Positions 27,243 to 37,483 of a stretch of 64,000 nucleotides of DNA are shown here, one piece after another. This DNA comes from Marinobacter salinisoli. GTDB lineage: Bacteria > Pseudomonadota > Gammaproteobacteria > Pseudomonadales > Oleiphilaceae. The translations under genes and the position numbers were made by a program. The notes beneath the pieces are model-generated. The model did no database searches. It saw only the letters and a list, made by a program, of their open reading frames with translations, and was not told where the DNA came from. Location of the stretch: assembly GCF_017301335.1 (NCBI RefSeq), contig NZ_CP071247.1, forward strand, positions 1,984,001-2,048,000. The letters run 5' to 3'. How positions within the stretch are numbered: the stretch's first letter is position 1; each line of letters starts with the position of its first letter.

Positions 27243-29843
27243 ATGAGCGATAGCGACCCGCGAGCAGGGGATAGTGTCGACCGTGCGAAGGTCGAAGAGT
27301 TTGTGCAGACTGAGTCCGGCGGGAGGGCCGCATCAGGGGCCGCCGCTGTCGTTCTGTTCGTGGTACCACTGCTTTGGTCCCTGTTTCAGCTCTGGATAGC
27401 TTCACCGCTCCCTTATATCTTCGAAATCGGGGTATTTAACTCCACCGAATCCCGCTCCATTCATCTGGCCTTTGCCACCTTCCTGGCATTTTCGGCATTC
27501 CCGATGATTCGCGGAAAGCATCTGGACCATGTGCCCATTTATGACTGGGTGCTGGCGCTGGCTGCGGCCTTTGCGGCCTCTTACCTGTTCGTGTTCTACG
27601 AAGAGTTGGCGTCTCGCCCCGGTGCGCCCAATACTCAGGATCTGATTGTCGCGCTGGGTGGCCTGGTGCTGCTTCTGGAGGCGACCCGCCGTGCGCTGGG
27701 GTTGCCACTGACGATTGTCGCCGGCGTTTTCATTATCTACTCCCTGGCCGGCCCGTACATGCCGGATGTGATCTCCCACAAGGGGGCGAGTCTGAGCAAG
27801 CTTGCGTCGCACCAGTGGTTGGGTACGGAAGGTGTGTTCGGTGTTGCGTTGGGAGTCTCCACCAGCTTTGTGTTCCTGTTCGTGCTCTTCGGGGCTTTGC
27901 TTGAACGGGCGGGTGCAGGTAACTACTTCATCCAGGTCGCCTACGCCTTGCTTGGTCACATGCGCGGTGGGCCAGCAAAAGCTGCCGTCGTGTCCAGCGG
28001 CCTGAGCGGTGTCATTTCCGGGTCGTCAATCGCCAACGTTGTTACCACGGGGACCTTCACCATCCCGTTGATGAAACGGGTTGGCTTCCCGGCGACCAAG
28101 GCCGGCGCTGTTGAAGTGGCCGCTTCCACCAATGGCCAGCTAACCCCGCCCATCATGGGCGCGGCGGCATTTTTGATGGTGGAGTACGTGGGGATCTCCT
28201 ATCTGGAGGTCATCAAGCACGCCATCCTGCCGGCCATGATTTCCTACGTGGCGCTGATTTACATCGTTCATCTCGAAGCCTGCAAACTGAACATGCAGGG
28301 CATTGAGCGCCTCGATCGCCCAACCCTGGCCCAGCGCATGCTCAACTGGGTGGTGATCCTGTTGGGCTTGTGTGTACTGACCTTCGCGGTTTATTACGGC
28401 ATTGGCTGGATGAAAGACTGGTTGGGTGCCGCTGCGATCTGGGTGCTTGGCCCCTTGTTGGTGCTGGTTTATATCGGGTTGGTGGGCTACGCCACACGCT
28501 TCCCTGCACTGGAAGAGGACAGCCCGGACAAGTCCATGGACGAACTGCCGCCGGTCGGTCCCACCGTCAAGACCGGGTTGTATTTCCTGTTGCCCGTGGT
28601 GCTGTTGGTCTGGTGTCTGACCGTCGAACGGTTTTCGCCCCAGTTGTCAGCGTTCTGGGCGACGGTATTCATGATCTTTATCGTTATTACCCAGCAACCA
28701 CTGAAGGCCTTTTTCCACGGGCACGGGCAATACGGTGCGAAGCTCAAGCAGGGAGTGGTCGATCTTGCCCACTCTCTGGTCACGGGTGCCAGGAACATGG
28801 TGGGGATCGGGGTGGCCACTGCCACGGCGGGTATCGTGGTGGGCACTGTTACGCTGACCGGTATCGGACTGGTGATGACGCAGTTTGTTGAGTTTATCTC
28901 CGGCGGTAACCTCCTGCTGATGTTGATCTTCACCGCCCTGATCAGTCTGATTCTTGGTATGGGGCTACCCACGACCGCCAACTACATTGTGGTGTCCACT
29001 CTGATGGCGCCCGTCATCGTGACATTGGGGGCCGAAAATGGCTTGCTGGTGCCTTTGATTGCCGTTCATCTGTTCGTGTTCTATTTCGGGATTCTGGCCG
29101 ACGACACCCCCCCGGTGGGGCTTGCCGCCTATGCGGCGGCGGCCATATCCGGTGCGGACCCGATCCGAACGGGGATTCAGGGGTTCACCTACGATATCCG
29201 GACCGCCATCCTGCCGTTCATGTTTATCTTCAACACGCAGCTTCTGCTGATCGGGCTGACCGGGTGGTTTGATCTGCTGGTGACCATCTTCAGTGCCGTG
29301 ATGGCGATGCTGGTGTTTTCTGCTGCCACGCAGGGATTCTGGATGACCCGGACCCGGTGGTGGGAGACCGTCGCGCTTCTGCTGATCTCGTTCACACTGT
29401 TCCGGCCGGGTTTCTGGTGGGATATGGTGTATCCGCCCACTCAGGATCGTCCGGGCTCCGAGCTGTTCCAGCATGTGGACGATGTCCCGACCGGGGACCC
29501 TATCGTTATCCAGGCCTCCGGCATGTCGCTTGACGGTGACGAGGTGTCCAAGTATCTGCAGCTGATGTTGCCCGCCGGCGAGTCGCCCGAGCAGCGGCTG
29601 GCACAGGCTGGGCTGGAGGTATCACCTCAGGGCGATCAGATGGTGGTGGACTTCGTCAACTTCGGCAGCGTGGCCGAACAGGCGGGCATCAGTTTTGGCT
29701 GGACGATTGACAGTGTTCAGGTCGGCACTGATCGGCCGCCCAAGGAGCTGATGTTTATACCGGCCCTTGCGTTGCTCGTGGTGCTCGGGGTTGGGCAGTA
29801 TCGCAGGCGAGCCCGCGAAAACGCCGCTGCTCAACCTGCCTGA
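27243..29843 (+). CDS. TRAP transporter fused permease (DctQ-DctM) with C-terminal DUF3394-like region
   Basis: An 866-residue inner-membrane protein. The ATG at 27243 has AAGGA (27231-27235) seven bases upstream; an upstream GTG at 27162 lacks one. About four N-terminal helices correspond to the small subunit and about twelve to the large subunit, with family signatures such as GSSIANVVTTGTFTIPLMKR, TNGQLTPPIMGAAAFLMVEY and MGLPTTANYIVVSTLMAPVI. The last ~150 residues form a soluble PDZ-like segment (FVNFGSVAEQAGISFGWTI) closed by a final helix, as in DUF3394. It works with the TAXI protein upstream, using an ion gradient. Confidence 0.9.
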   Translation: MSDSDPRAGDSVDRAKVEEFVQTESGGRAASGAAAVVLFVVPLLWSLFQLWIASPLPYIFEIGVFNSTESRSIHLAFATFLAFSAFPMIRGKHLDHVPIYDWVLALAAAFAASYLFVFYEELASRPGAPNTQDLIVALGGLVLLLEATRRALGLPLTIVAGVFIIYSLAGPYMPDVISHKGASLSKLASHQWLGTEGVFGVALGVSTSFVFLFVLFGALLERAGAGNYFIQVAYALLGHMRGGPAKAAVVSSGLSGVISGSSIANVVTTGTFTIPLMKRVGFPATKAGAVEVAASTNGQLTPPIMGAAAFLMVEYVGISYLEVIKHAILPAMISYVALIYIVHLEACKLNMQGIERLDRPTLAQRMLNWVVILLGLCVLTFAVYYGIGWMKDWLGAAAIWVLGPLLVLVYIGLVGYATRFPALEEDSPDKSMDELPPVGPTVKTGLYFLLPVVLLVWCLTVERFSPQLSAFWATVFMIFIVITQQPLKAFFHGHGQYGAKLKQGVVDLAHSLVTGARNMVGIGVATATAGIVVGTVTLTGIGLVMTQFVEFISGGNLLLMLIFTALISLILGMGLPTTANYIVVSTLMAPVIVTLGAENGLLVPLIAVHLFVFYFGILADDTPPVGLAAYAAAAISGADPIRTGIQGFTYDIRTAILPFMFIFNTQLLLIGLTGWFDLLVTIFSAVMAMLVFSAATQGFWMTRTRWWETVALLLISFTLFRPGFWWDMVYPPTQDRPGSELFQHVDDVPTGDPIVIQASGMSLDGDEVSKYLQLMLPAGESPEQRLAQAGLEVSPQGDQMVVDFVNFGSVAEQAGISFGWTIDSVQVGTDRPPKELMFIPALALLVVLGVGQYRRRARENAAAQPA

Positions 29844-29863
29844 GTAGCTGATGAGTATGAGGA

Positions 29864-29892
29864 AACCCGGCATTAACCCGCCGGGTTTTTTT
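29864..29892 (+). terminator. Intrinsic terminator after the TRAP operon
   Basis: AACCCGGC (29864-29871), loop ATTAACCC, GCCGGGTT (29880-29887) and a run of seven T. It isolates the importer genes from thrS. Confidence 0.92.
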
Positions 29893-29948
29893 CTGGTAGA
29901 CTCCCGCTCCAACAGGCCCACGGTTTGTATCGTGATGAGCCGTCACAA

Positions 29949-29969
29949 GTGATCTCTGGTATAGATCAC
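29949..29969. promoter_or_regulatory. Inverted repeat in the thrS leader
   Basis: GTGATCT (29949-29955), spacer CTGGTAT, AGATCAC (29963-29969): a perfect 7-bp inverted repeat ending 27 bases before the thrS ATG. It could be an RNA stem-loop resembling the operator through which ThrRS represses its own translation in E. coli, or a repressor site. Its loop contains no obvious tRNA-Thr anticodon mimic, so the role is open. Confidence 0.4.
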
Positions 29970-29996
29970 CGCTGAGTAACCAACCGGAGTGTGTTT

Positions 29997-31922
29997 ATGC
30001 CCGTCGTAACCCTGCCTGATGGCAGTCATCGCAGTTTTGCCGAAGCCGTTACCGTTCATGATGTGGCCGCTGATATCGGCGCTGGTCTGGCCAAGGCTGC
30101 CCTGGCCGGCCGTGTGAATGGTCAGTTGGTGGATACCAGCTACCGGATTGAGGAAGACATCGACCTCGCGATTGTGACCGACCGAGATGAGGATGGTGTC
30201 GACATCATTCGTCACTCGACTGCGCATCTGTTGGCGATGGCCGTCAAAGAACTGTTCCCGTCTGCTCAGGTTACGATTGGTCCGGTGATTGATAACGGGT
30301 TCTACTACGATTTCAAGTTCGAGCGCCCGTTCACCAACGAAGACCTTGCCCGAATCGAAAAGCGCATGGAAGAACTGGCCAAGCAGGACATCCCGGTCTC
30401 ACGCTCGGTTCTGTCCCGCGATGAGGCCGTGAAGCTGTTCGACGAAATGGGTGAGGAGTACAAGGTTCGGATTATTGAAGATATCCCGGGCGCAGAAGAC
30501 CTCTCCTTTTATCAGCAGGGCGATTTTATTGACCTGTGCCGTGGGCCGCATGTGCCCAGCACCGGCAAACTCAAGGCCTTCAAGTTGACCAAGGTGGCCG
30601 GAGCTTACTGGCGTGGTGACACCTCTAACGAGCAATTGCAGCGTGTTTACGGTACCGCCTGGGGCAACAAGAAAGATCTGAAGGCCTATCTGCACCGGCT
30701 GGAAGAGGCCGAGAAGCGGGATCACCGCAAGATTGGCAAGAAGCTGGACCTGTTCCACATGCAGGAAGAGGCGCCGGGCATGGTGTTCTGGCATCCCAAT
30801 GGCTGGGAGGTCTATCAAAGCATCGAGCAGTACATGCGCGACAAGCTCCGCAAGCATGGCTATCAGGAAATCAAAACGCCGCAGGTGGTATCCAGAACGC
30901 TTTGGGAGCGGTCTGGTCACTGGGACAAGTTCCACGATGACATGTTCACCACGGAGTCTGAGAAACACGATTTCGCGATCAAGCCGATGAACTGTCCATG
31001 CCACATTCAGGTCTTCAATCAGGGGCTCAAGAGCTACAAGGATCTCCCGCTGCGTCTGGCCGAGTTTGGCTCGTGTCACCGTAACGAAGCCTCGGGTGCC
31101 TTGCATGGCATCATGCGGGTGCGTGGTTTTACCCAGGATGACGCGCATATTTTCTGTGAAGAGGACGCCATCCAGGCAGAGGTGTCACGCTTTATTGATC
31201 TGTTGCACGAGGTCTACCAGGACTTCGGATTTGACGAAATCCTGTACAAACTGTCTACCCGCCCGGAAAAGCGGGTCGGTTCGGACGAAGTCTGGGATAA
31301 GGCGGAGGCCGCACTGGAAGAAGCCCTGAACCGCGAAGGCGTCGACTGGGAGTTGTTGCCCGGCGAAGGCGCCTTCTATGGGCCTAAGATCGAGTTCTCT
31401 CTGAAAGACTGTATTGGCCGGGTATGGCAATGCGGTACCATTCAGGTGGATTTCTCCATGCCCGGTCGTTTGGGTGCCCAGTACGTTGCGGCGGATTCCG
31501 AGCGAAAGACGCCGGTCATGCTGCATCGTGCAGTTCTCGGTTCCTTCGAGCGCTTCATCGGAATTCTGATCGAAGAATACGAAGGCGCGTTTCCGACCTG
31601 GCTGGCTCCGGTGCAGGTAGCGGTCCTCAATATCACGGATAATCAGCGTGAATATTGTGAGAATCTGACCAGAAAACTGGAATCTTCTGGATATCGGGTT
31701 AATGCTGACTTGAGAAACGAGAAGATCGGCTTTAAAATCCGCGAGCATACTTTAAACAAGGTTCCCTATCTGGTCGTCGTAGGCGACAAAGAGGTCGAGA
31801 ACAACGCCGTAGCGGTACGTACCCGCAAAGGTGAGGATCTGGGAACCCTTTCGCTTGACGCGTTCGAACAGCTTCTGGCTGAAGAGGTTGAACGTAAAGG
31901 CAAAACCAAGACGGAGATCTAA
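29997..31922 (+). CDS. thrS: Threonyl-tRNA synthetase
   Basis: A 641-residue class II synthetase; E. coli has 642. Order: TGS domain (1-62), editing domain with HxxxH ([11 protein letters not shown]) and a later Cys-x3-His (CRGPH), catalytic core with the motif 2 loop ([30 protein letters not shown]), then the anticodon-binding domain. ATG 29997 follows GGAG at correct spacing; GTG 29991 is less likely. It charges tRNA-Thr and clears Ser-tRNA-Thr. It heads the conserved thrS-infC-rpmI-rplT-pheST-ihfA block, and its stop abuts the infC start. Confidence 0.98.
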   Translation: MPVVTLPDGSHRSFAEAVTVHDVAADIGAGLAKAALAGRVNGQLVDTSYRIEEDIDLAIVTDRDEDGVDIIRHSTAHLLAMAVKELFPSAQVTIGPVIDNGFYYDFKFERPFTNEDLARIEKRMEELAKQDIPVSRSVLSRDEAVKLFDEMGEEYKVRIIEDIPGAEDLSFYQQGDFIDLCRGPHVPSTGKLKAFKLTKVAGAYWRGDTSNEQLQRVYGTAWGNKKDLKAYLHRLEEAEKRDHRKIGKKLDLFHMQEEAPGMVFWHPNGWEVYQSIEQYMRDKLRKHGYQEIKTPQVVSRTLWERSGHWDKFHDDMFTTESEKHDFAIKPMNCPCHIQVFNQGLKSYKDLPLRLAEFGSCHRNEASGALHGIMRVRGFTQDDAHIFCEEDAIQAEVSRFIDLLHEVYQDFGFDEILYKLSTRPEKRVGSDEVWDKAEAALEEALNREGVDWELLPGEGAFYGPKIEFSLKDCIGRVWQCGTIQVDFSMPGRLGAQYVAADSERKTPVMLHRAVLGSFERFIGILIEEYEGAFPTWLAPVQVAVLNITDNQREYCENLTRKLESSGYRVNADLRNEKIGFKIREHTLNKVPYLVVVGDKEVENNAVAVRTRKGEDLGTLSLDAFEQLLAEEVERKGKTKTEI

Positions 31923-31924
31923 TT

Positions 31925-32464
31925 ATCAAACAGCGAACGAATCGGGGTGGGCGCGCTCCTAAGGCGCCGATCAATGAGAATATTGACGCAACAGAAGTCC
32001 GGCTGATTGACGCGGAAGGCAATCAGGTAGGAGTGGTTCCTATTGCGGATGCCTTGAAGCAGGCAGAAGAAGCGTCCCTTGACCTGGTCCAGGTTACGGA
32101 TTCCGATCCGATCGTCTGTAAGATAATGGACTACGGGAAGAAAATCTTCGACGAGAAGAAGGCCAAGGCGGCTGCTAAAAAGAAACAGAAGCAGACGCAG
32201 GTCAAAGAGCTGAAGTTCCGTCCCGGAACTGAAGAAGGGGATTATCAGGTCAAACTACGCAACCTGATACGTTTCCTTGAAAACGGGGACCGCGGCAAAA
32301 TCACTATCCGCTTCCGTGGGCGTGAGATGGCACACCAAGAAATTGGTATGAAACTCATGAACCGAATTGAAGCAGATATTGAAGAGCTGGCAACGGTTGA
32401 GATGAGGCCCAAGATGGAGGGCCGTCAAATGACCATGTTGGTGGCGCCCCGCAAGAAGAAGTGA
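31925..32464 (+). CDS. infC: Translation initiation factor IF-3 (non-AUG start)
   Basis: A 179-residue IF-3 with no ATG or GTG at its true N-terminus. The frame runs from the thrS stop as ATT-ATC-AAA-CAG, and GGAGA lies at 31913-31917. I chose ATC (31925) because the initiator then precedes Lys, as in E. coli (AUU-AAA); ATT at 31922 is nearly as likely. Known IF-3 motifs follow: [61 protein letters not shown]. The rare start allows IF-3 to repress its own translation by discriminating against non-AUG codons. Starting at GTG 32033 would remove the conserved N-domain. Confidence 0.93.
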   Translation: MKQRTNRGGRAPKAPINENIDATEVRLIDAEGNQVGVVPIADALKQAEEASLDLVQVTDSDPIVCKIMDYGKKIFDEKKAKAAAKKKQKQTQVKELKFRPGTEEGDYQVKLRNLIRFLENGDRGKITIRFRGREMAHQEIGMKLMNRIEADIEELATVEMRPKMEGRQMTMLVAPRKKK

Positions 32465-32481
32465 ACCTGACCGGGTGATGG

Positions 32482-32501
32482 TCCCCCGCGTATGCGGGGG
32501 A
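32482..32501 (+). other. Hairpin between infC and rpmI
   Basis: TCCCCCGC (32482-32489), loop GTAT, GCGGGGGA (32494-32501), followed by TTTGTCGTT with an imperfect U-tract. It could be a weak terminator or part of the L20-binding leader that controls rpmI-rplT translation in E. coli. No direct evidence for either. Confidence 0.5.
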
Positions 32502-32555
32502 TTTGTCGTTCAGGGGCATATTGTTTTTCCATAATAGAATGCGGAGTTTTAAAAA

Positions 32556-32747
32556 ATGTCCAAGATGAAAACCAAAAGCGGAGCCACTAAACGGTTTAAG
32601 AAAACCGCCAACGGCTTTAAGCACAAGCAGTCCTTCACCAGTCACATCCTGACCAAGAAGAGCCCCAAGCGTAAGCGTCAGCTGCGTGGCACCAAGATGA
32701 TCGCCAAGTCTGACGTGGCGTCCATCAAGCGTATGACCGCGTGCTAA
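32556..32747 (+). CDS. rpmI: Ribosomal protein L35
   Basis: A 63-residue basic protein with the L35 pattern [20 protein letters not shown] and [15 protein letters not shown]. It ends in an unusual Thr-Ala-Cys. Large-subunit protein. ATG follows GGAG about 15 bases upstream through an A-rich spacer. Co-transcribed with rplT 49 bases downstream, as in most bacteria. Confidence 0.97.
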   Translation: MSKMKTKSGATKRFKKTANGFKHKQSFTSHILTKKSPKRKRQLRGTKMIAKSDVASIKRMTAC

Positions 32748-32796
32748 GGCACCGCGAACATTCTTGCAAAGGTTTTTAAGGTAGAAGGATTAAGTT

Positions 32797-33150
32797 ATGG
32801 CTCGTGTAAAACGTGGTGTGATCGCACGCCGTCGTCACAAGAAGGTTCTCAAGCAGGCTAAAGGTTACTACGGTGCCCGCAGTCGTGTGTTTCGCGTTGC
32901 CAAGCAGGCGGTTATCAAGGCCGGGCAGTATGCCTACCGTGACCGTCGTAACCGCAAGCGTGCATTCCGCGCTCTGTGGATTGCCCGTATCAACGCTGGC
33001 GCGCGTGCAAACGGTCTGTCCTACAGCCGTCTGATTGCTGGCCTGAAGAAGGCGAACGTAGAAATCGATCGTAAAGTTCTGGCCGATCTGGCCATGAACG
33101 AGCAGCAGGCGTTCGCCGCTGTTGTCGAGAAAGCCAAAGCGTCTCTGTGA
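32797..33150 (+). CDS. rplT: Ribosomal protein L20
   Basis: A 117-residue protein of standard length. Begins [20 protein letters not shown] and contains [17 protein letters not shown], the RNA-binding basic N-terminal extension. Needed early in 50S assembly and, in E. coli, a translational repressor of its own operon. ATG follows GAAGGA. A strong terminator-type hairpin follows about 68 bases later. Confidence 0.98.
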   Translation: MARVKRGVIARRRHKKVLKQAKGYYGARSRVFRVAKQAVIKAGQYAYRDRRNRKRAFRALWIARINAGARANGLSYSRLIAGLKKANVEIDRKVLADLAMNEQQAFAAVVEKAKASL

Positions 33151-33217
33151 TCGCTTAAGCTCTTCATCGATTGCTGATCGATCAGGGCGTCTCATGGCAT
33201 CATGTTGACGCTCTTTC

Positions 33218-34299
<1,082 letters not shown>

Positions 34300-34359
34300 T
34301 CCGGCGCTTTCAGGAATTCAAATCATCAGGCGAAACCGCATCAGGACAAGGCAACAAGC

Positions 34360-36732
34360 ATGAAATTCAGTGAACAGTGGCTGCGCGAGTGGGTAAACCC
34401 GGAAATCGGTACCCAGGAATTGATGGATCAGGTCACCATGGCTGGTCTGGAAGTGGATGGCTTTGAGCCAGTGGCTGGCGACTTCAACGGCGTGATCGTA
34501 GGTGAAGTGGTGACGGTTGAGCCACATCCCGATGCCGACAAGCTCCGTGTCTGCCAGGTCAATGATGGTCATAAAACCGTGCAGGTGGTGTGTGGCGCAC
34601 CCAACGTGCGTGATGGTCTGAAGGTACCCTTTGCTGTGGTTGGGGCCGTTCTGCCGGGGGATCTTAAAATCAAGAAGGCCAAGCTCCGTGGCCAGCCTTC
34701 CGAAGGTATGTTGTGTGCCGAGTCCGAGCTGGGCCTGTCTGATGCCAGCGATGGCCTGATGGAGTTGCCATCAGATGCACCGGTTGGCCAGGATTTGCGT
34801 GAATACCTCCACCTTAATGACGTTACTATTGATGTGGACCTGACTCCAAACCGCAGTGACTGCCTGTCTATCAAGGGCATTGCCCGGGAAGTGGGCGTTC
34901 TGAATAGCCAGGTTGTTGAAGCGCCCGAAATCGCCGCTGTTGAAGCGCAGCACTCCGAGGTGCCCGATATCCGGGTTGAGGATCCGGCCGGCTGCCCGCG
35001 TTACCTGGGCCGTGTGCTGCGTAACGTGAACCTGCAGGCGGAAACGCCACTGTGGATGCGTGAGAAGCTGCGCCGTTGTGGTATCCGGTCCATCGACCCG
35101 GCGGTCGATGTCACCAACTACGTCATGCTGGAACTGGGCCAGCCGATGCACGCGTTTGATCGTGAAGAGATCAAGGGCGGTATCGTTGTGCGTATGGCCA
35201 AGGCCGGTGAAAAGCTGGTCCTGCTGGATGGCCAGGAAGTCGAACTGACCGATCAGACGCTGGTGATCGCCGATCATCAGAAGCCCATTGCCATTGCCGG
35301 TGTTATGGGTGGTGAGCATTCTGGCGTCAGTGATAAGACCCGGGACCTGGTGCTGGAATCCGCCTACTTCGATCCGATTACCCTGGCCGGTAAGGCCCGC
35401 CACTATGGCCTGCACACCGATGCCTCCCATCGCTTTGAACGTGGTGTTGACTTCAAGCTGGCGCGGGACGCCATGGAGCGTGCGACCCAGCTGCTGATGG
35501 ATATCGTTGGTGGTGAACCCGGCGAGATTGTGGAAGTGATGAGCAGCGATTCCTTGCCAGAGGATCAAGTCGTCGTTCTGCGCGCTGACCGCCTTGCGAG
35601 CGTGCTGGGCATGGAGATCGATCGCACCACGGTTGAAGAGATCCTGACCCGGCTTGGTCTGCAGATCGATAAGTTGCTCAAGAATGGCTGGCAGGTGAGC
35701 GTCCCCAGCTACCGACCGGACATTTCCATTGAAGAAGACGTGATTGAGGAAGTTGGTCGAATTTTTGGCTACAACAACCTTCCAGTCACCGAGCCCGAGG
35801 GGGCCCTGGGACTTCGTCCTCAGAGCGAGGCTCAGCGTCCGGTGTCGCTGATCCGAAATTTCTTCGTCGGTCAGGGATACCAGGAAGCGATCACCTATAG
35901 CTTCGTGGACCCCAAAGTTCAGAAATTGGTTGATCCCGAGCGTGATGGTATTGCCCTGGCGAACCCGATCTCCTCAGATCTTTCCGTCATGCGGACCACG
36001 TTGTGGAGTGGGCTCCTGAAGACGGTCGCCTACAACCAGAACCGTCAGCAGGGGCGTATTCGTCTGTTTGAGACCGGCCTTCGGTTCGAAAAGGACGGTC
36101 AGCGCATAGATCAGCAGCCTATGTTGGCCGGCGTCATCGTTGGCGGACAGTACCCGGAAAACTGGGTGAACGGTCGCAGGGCCGCAGACTTCTTCGATGC
36201 TAAAGGCGAGTTGGAAAGCCTTTTCCGATTGCTCGGTATCGATGTTCAGTTTTTGCCCGGAAAGCATCCGGCGTTGCACCCGGGTCAGACTGCTGAGCTC
36301 GTTCGCAATGGGGAGCACATTGGCTGGCTGGGTACCTTGCACCCGCAAGTGCAGAAAAAGCTTGAACTTAATGGCACAACCCTGATGTTTGAGCTATTCT
36401 TGGATTCAATCGTCACCGGATATGTGCCTAATTTCAAAGAAATTTCAAAATTCCCTGAAGTTCGTAGGGATTTGGCTATCATTATCGGAAGTGACGTGGC
36501 ATTTGCCGACGTAGAGCGTGTAGCCAGAAAGCATGCCGGAGAATGCCTGACAGATTTGCGTGCGTTTGATGTCTACGAGGGTGAGAGCATCGGTGAGGGA
36601 AATCGAAGCCTTGCGCTCAGTCTGTTCTGGCAGCACCCCAAACGCACGCTTAACGAGGATGAAGTGCATTCGCTCTTCAACGGCGTCATCGACGCTTTGA
36701 AAGAAGAGCTGGGGGCAACATTAAGGAGCTGA
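34360..36732 (+). CDS. pheT: Phenylalanyl-tRNA synthetase beta subunit
   Basis: A 790-residue subunit near the usual 795. It includes the N-terminal tRNA-binding domain (VGEVVTVEPHPDADKLRVCQV), B3/B4 editing region, B5 domain, and the C-terminal RRM-like anticodon domain (FKEISKFPEVRRDLAIII). The beta chain hydrolyses Tyr-tRNA-Phe and binds the tRNA. It starts 60 bases after pheS and ends three bases before ihfA, so all three are one transcript. Confidence 0.98.
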   Translation: MKFSEQWLREWVNPEIGTQELMDQVTMAGLEVDGFEPVAGDFNGVIVGEVVTVEPHPDADKLRVCQVNDGHKTVQVVCGAPNVRDGLKVPFAVVGAVLPGDLKIKKAKLRGQPSEGMLCAESELGLSDASDGLMELPSDAPVGQDLREYLHLNDVTIDVDLTPNRSDCLSIKGIAREVGVLNSQVVEAPEIAAVEAQHSEVPDIRVEDPAGCPRYLGRVLRNVNLQAETPLWMREKLRRCGIRSIDPAVDVTNYVMLELGQPMHAFDREEIKGGIVVRMAKAGEKLVLLDGQEVELTDQTLVIADHQKPIAIAGVMGGEHSGVSDKTRDLVLESAYFDPITLAGKARHYGLHTDASHRFERGVDFKLARDAMERATQLLMDIVGGEPGEIVEVMSSDSLPEDQVVVLRADRLASVLGMEIDRTTVEEILTRLGLQIDKLLKNGWQVSVPSYRPDISIEEDVIEEVGRIFGYNNLPVTEPEGALGLRPQSEAQRPVSLIRNFFVGQGYQEAITYSFVDPKVQKLVDPERDGIALANPISSDLSVMRTTLWSGLLKTVAYNQNRQQGRIRLFETGLRFEKDGQRIDQQPMLAGVIVGGQYPENWVNGRRAADFFDAKGELESLFRLLGIDVQFLPGKHPALHPGQTAELVRNGEHIGWLGTLHPQVQKKLELNGTTLMFELFLDSIVTGYVPNFKEISKFPEVRRDLAIIIGSDVAFADVERVARKHAGECLTDLRAFDVYEGESIGEGNRSLALSLFWQHPKRTLNEDEVHSLFNGVIDALKEELGATLRS

Positions 36733-36735
36733 GAC

Positions 36736-37038
36736 ATGGCGGCGTTAACGAAAGCGGACATGGCGGAGCGTTTGTACGAGGAGTTGGGCCTCAACAAGCG
36801 GGAAGCCAAAGAGATGGTAGAAGCTTTTTTTGACGAAATCAGAGACGCGCTCAGCCACAACGAGCAGGTGAAGTTGTCAGGTTTTGGCAACTTTGACCTG
36901 CGCGATAAAAAACAAAGACCGGGACGGAACCCGAAAACTGGGGAAGAAATTCCTATCAGCGCTCGTCGTGTGGTGACCTTCCGGCCGGGACAGAAACTGA
37001 AACAGAAAGTGGAAGCCTATGCTGGAACCGAGTCATAA
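36736..37038 (+). CDS. ihfA: Integration host factor alpha subunit
   Basis: A 100-residue DNA-bending protein. It has HU/IHF family features: [55 protein letters not shown] and [14 protein letters not shown], the last containing the DNA-intercalating arm (RNPKTG). It pairs with IHF-beta to bend promoter and recombination DNA. It starts three bases after pheT; its end overlaps the MerR gene by 20 bases. Confidence 0.98.
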   Translation: MAALTKADMAERLYEELGLNKREAKEMVEAFFDEIRDALSHNEQVKLSGFGNFDLRDKKQRPGRNPKTGEEIPISARRVVTFRPGQKLKQKVEAYAGTES

Positions 37039-37384
37039 CAACGAACTCCCTGCGATCCCCGGAAAGCGCTATTTCACCATTGGTGAGGTAGCCGATCTGT
37101 GTGCGGTCAAGGCTCACGTTCTGCGCTATTGGGAACAGGAATTTCCCCAGCTGTCACCGGTGAAGCGACGCGGAAACCGGCGCTATTACCAGCGCGCAGA
37201 TGTTATCACCATCCGTCAGATACGCAGCTTGCTCTACGAGCAGGGTTACACCATTGGTGGTGCCAAGCAGAAGTTGAGCAGTAGTGAGGCGAAAGAAGAC
37301 ACGTCTCAGTACAAACAGCTCATCCGCCAGATGATTGCGGAGCTGGAAGAGGTTCTTGAGGTGTTGAACGCTCCGGCAAAATAA
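37019..37384 (+). CDS. MerR-family regulator next to ihfA
   Basis: A 121-residue regulator. The N-terminal winged HTH reads [30 protein letters not shown] then [17 protein letters not shown], followed by an antiparallel dimer helix (about 90-118). No effector domain or metal-binding Cys cluster, so it belongs to the short MerR group of unknown inducer found beside ihfA in many gammaproteobacteria. The gene begins within ihfA (ATG 37019, 20-base overlap), implying coupled translation. A bidirectional terminator follows. Confidence 0.9.
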   Translation: MLEPSHNNELPAIPGKRYFTIGEVADLCAVKAHVLRYWEQEFPQLSPVKRRGNRRYYQRADVITIRQIRSLLYEQGYTIGGAKQKLSSSEAKEDTSQYKQLIRQMIAELEEVLEVLNAPAK

Positions 37385-37411
37385 CCTTCCTCGCTGGACT
37401 GCTGTCCGAAA

Positions 37412-37447
37412 TAAAAAAACCGAGACGTTTCCCGTCTCGGTTTTTTT
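37412..37447. terminator. Bidirectional intrinsic terminator
   Basis: ACCGAGACG (37419-37427), loop TTTCC, CGTCTCGGT (37433-37441), flanked by a seven-A run before and a seven-T run after. It can end both the ihfA-merR transcript and the convergent nuclease gene, whose stop lies 37 bases away. Confidence 0.95.
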
Positions 37448-37483
37448 GTGCGTGCCCGGATGTTGCTCAAGCCTCGATGGGAT

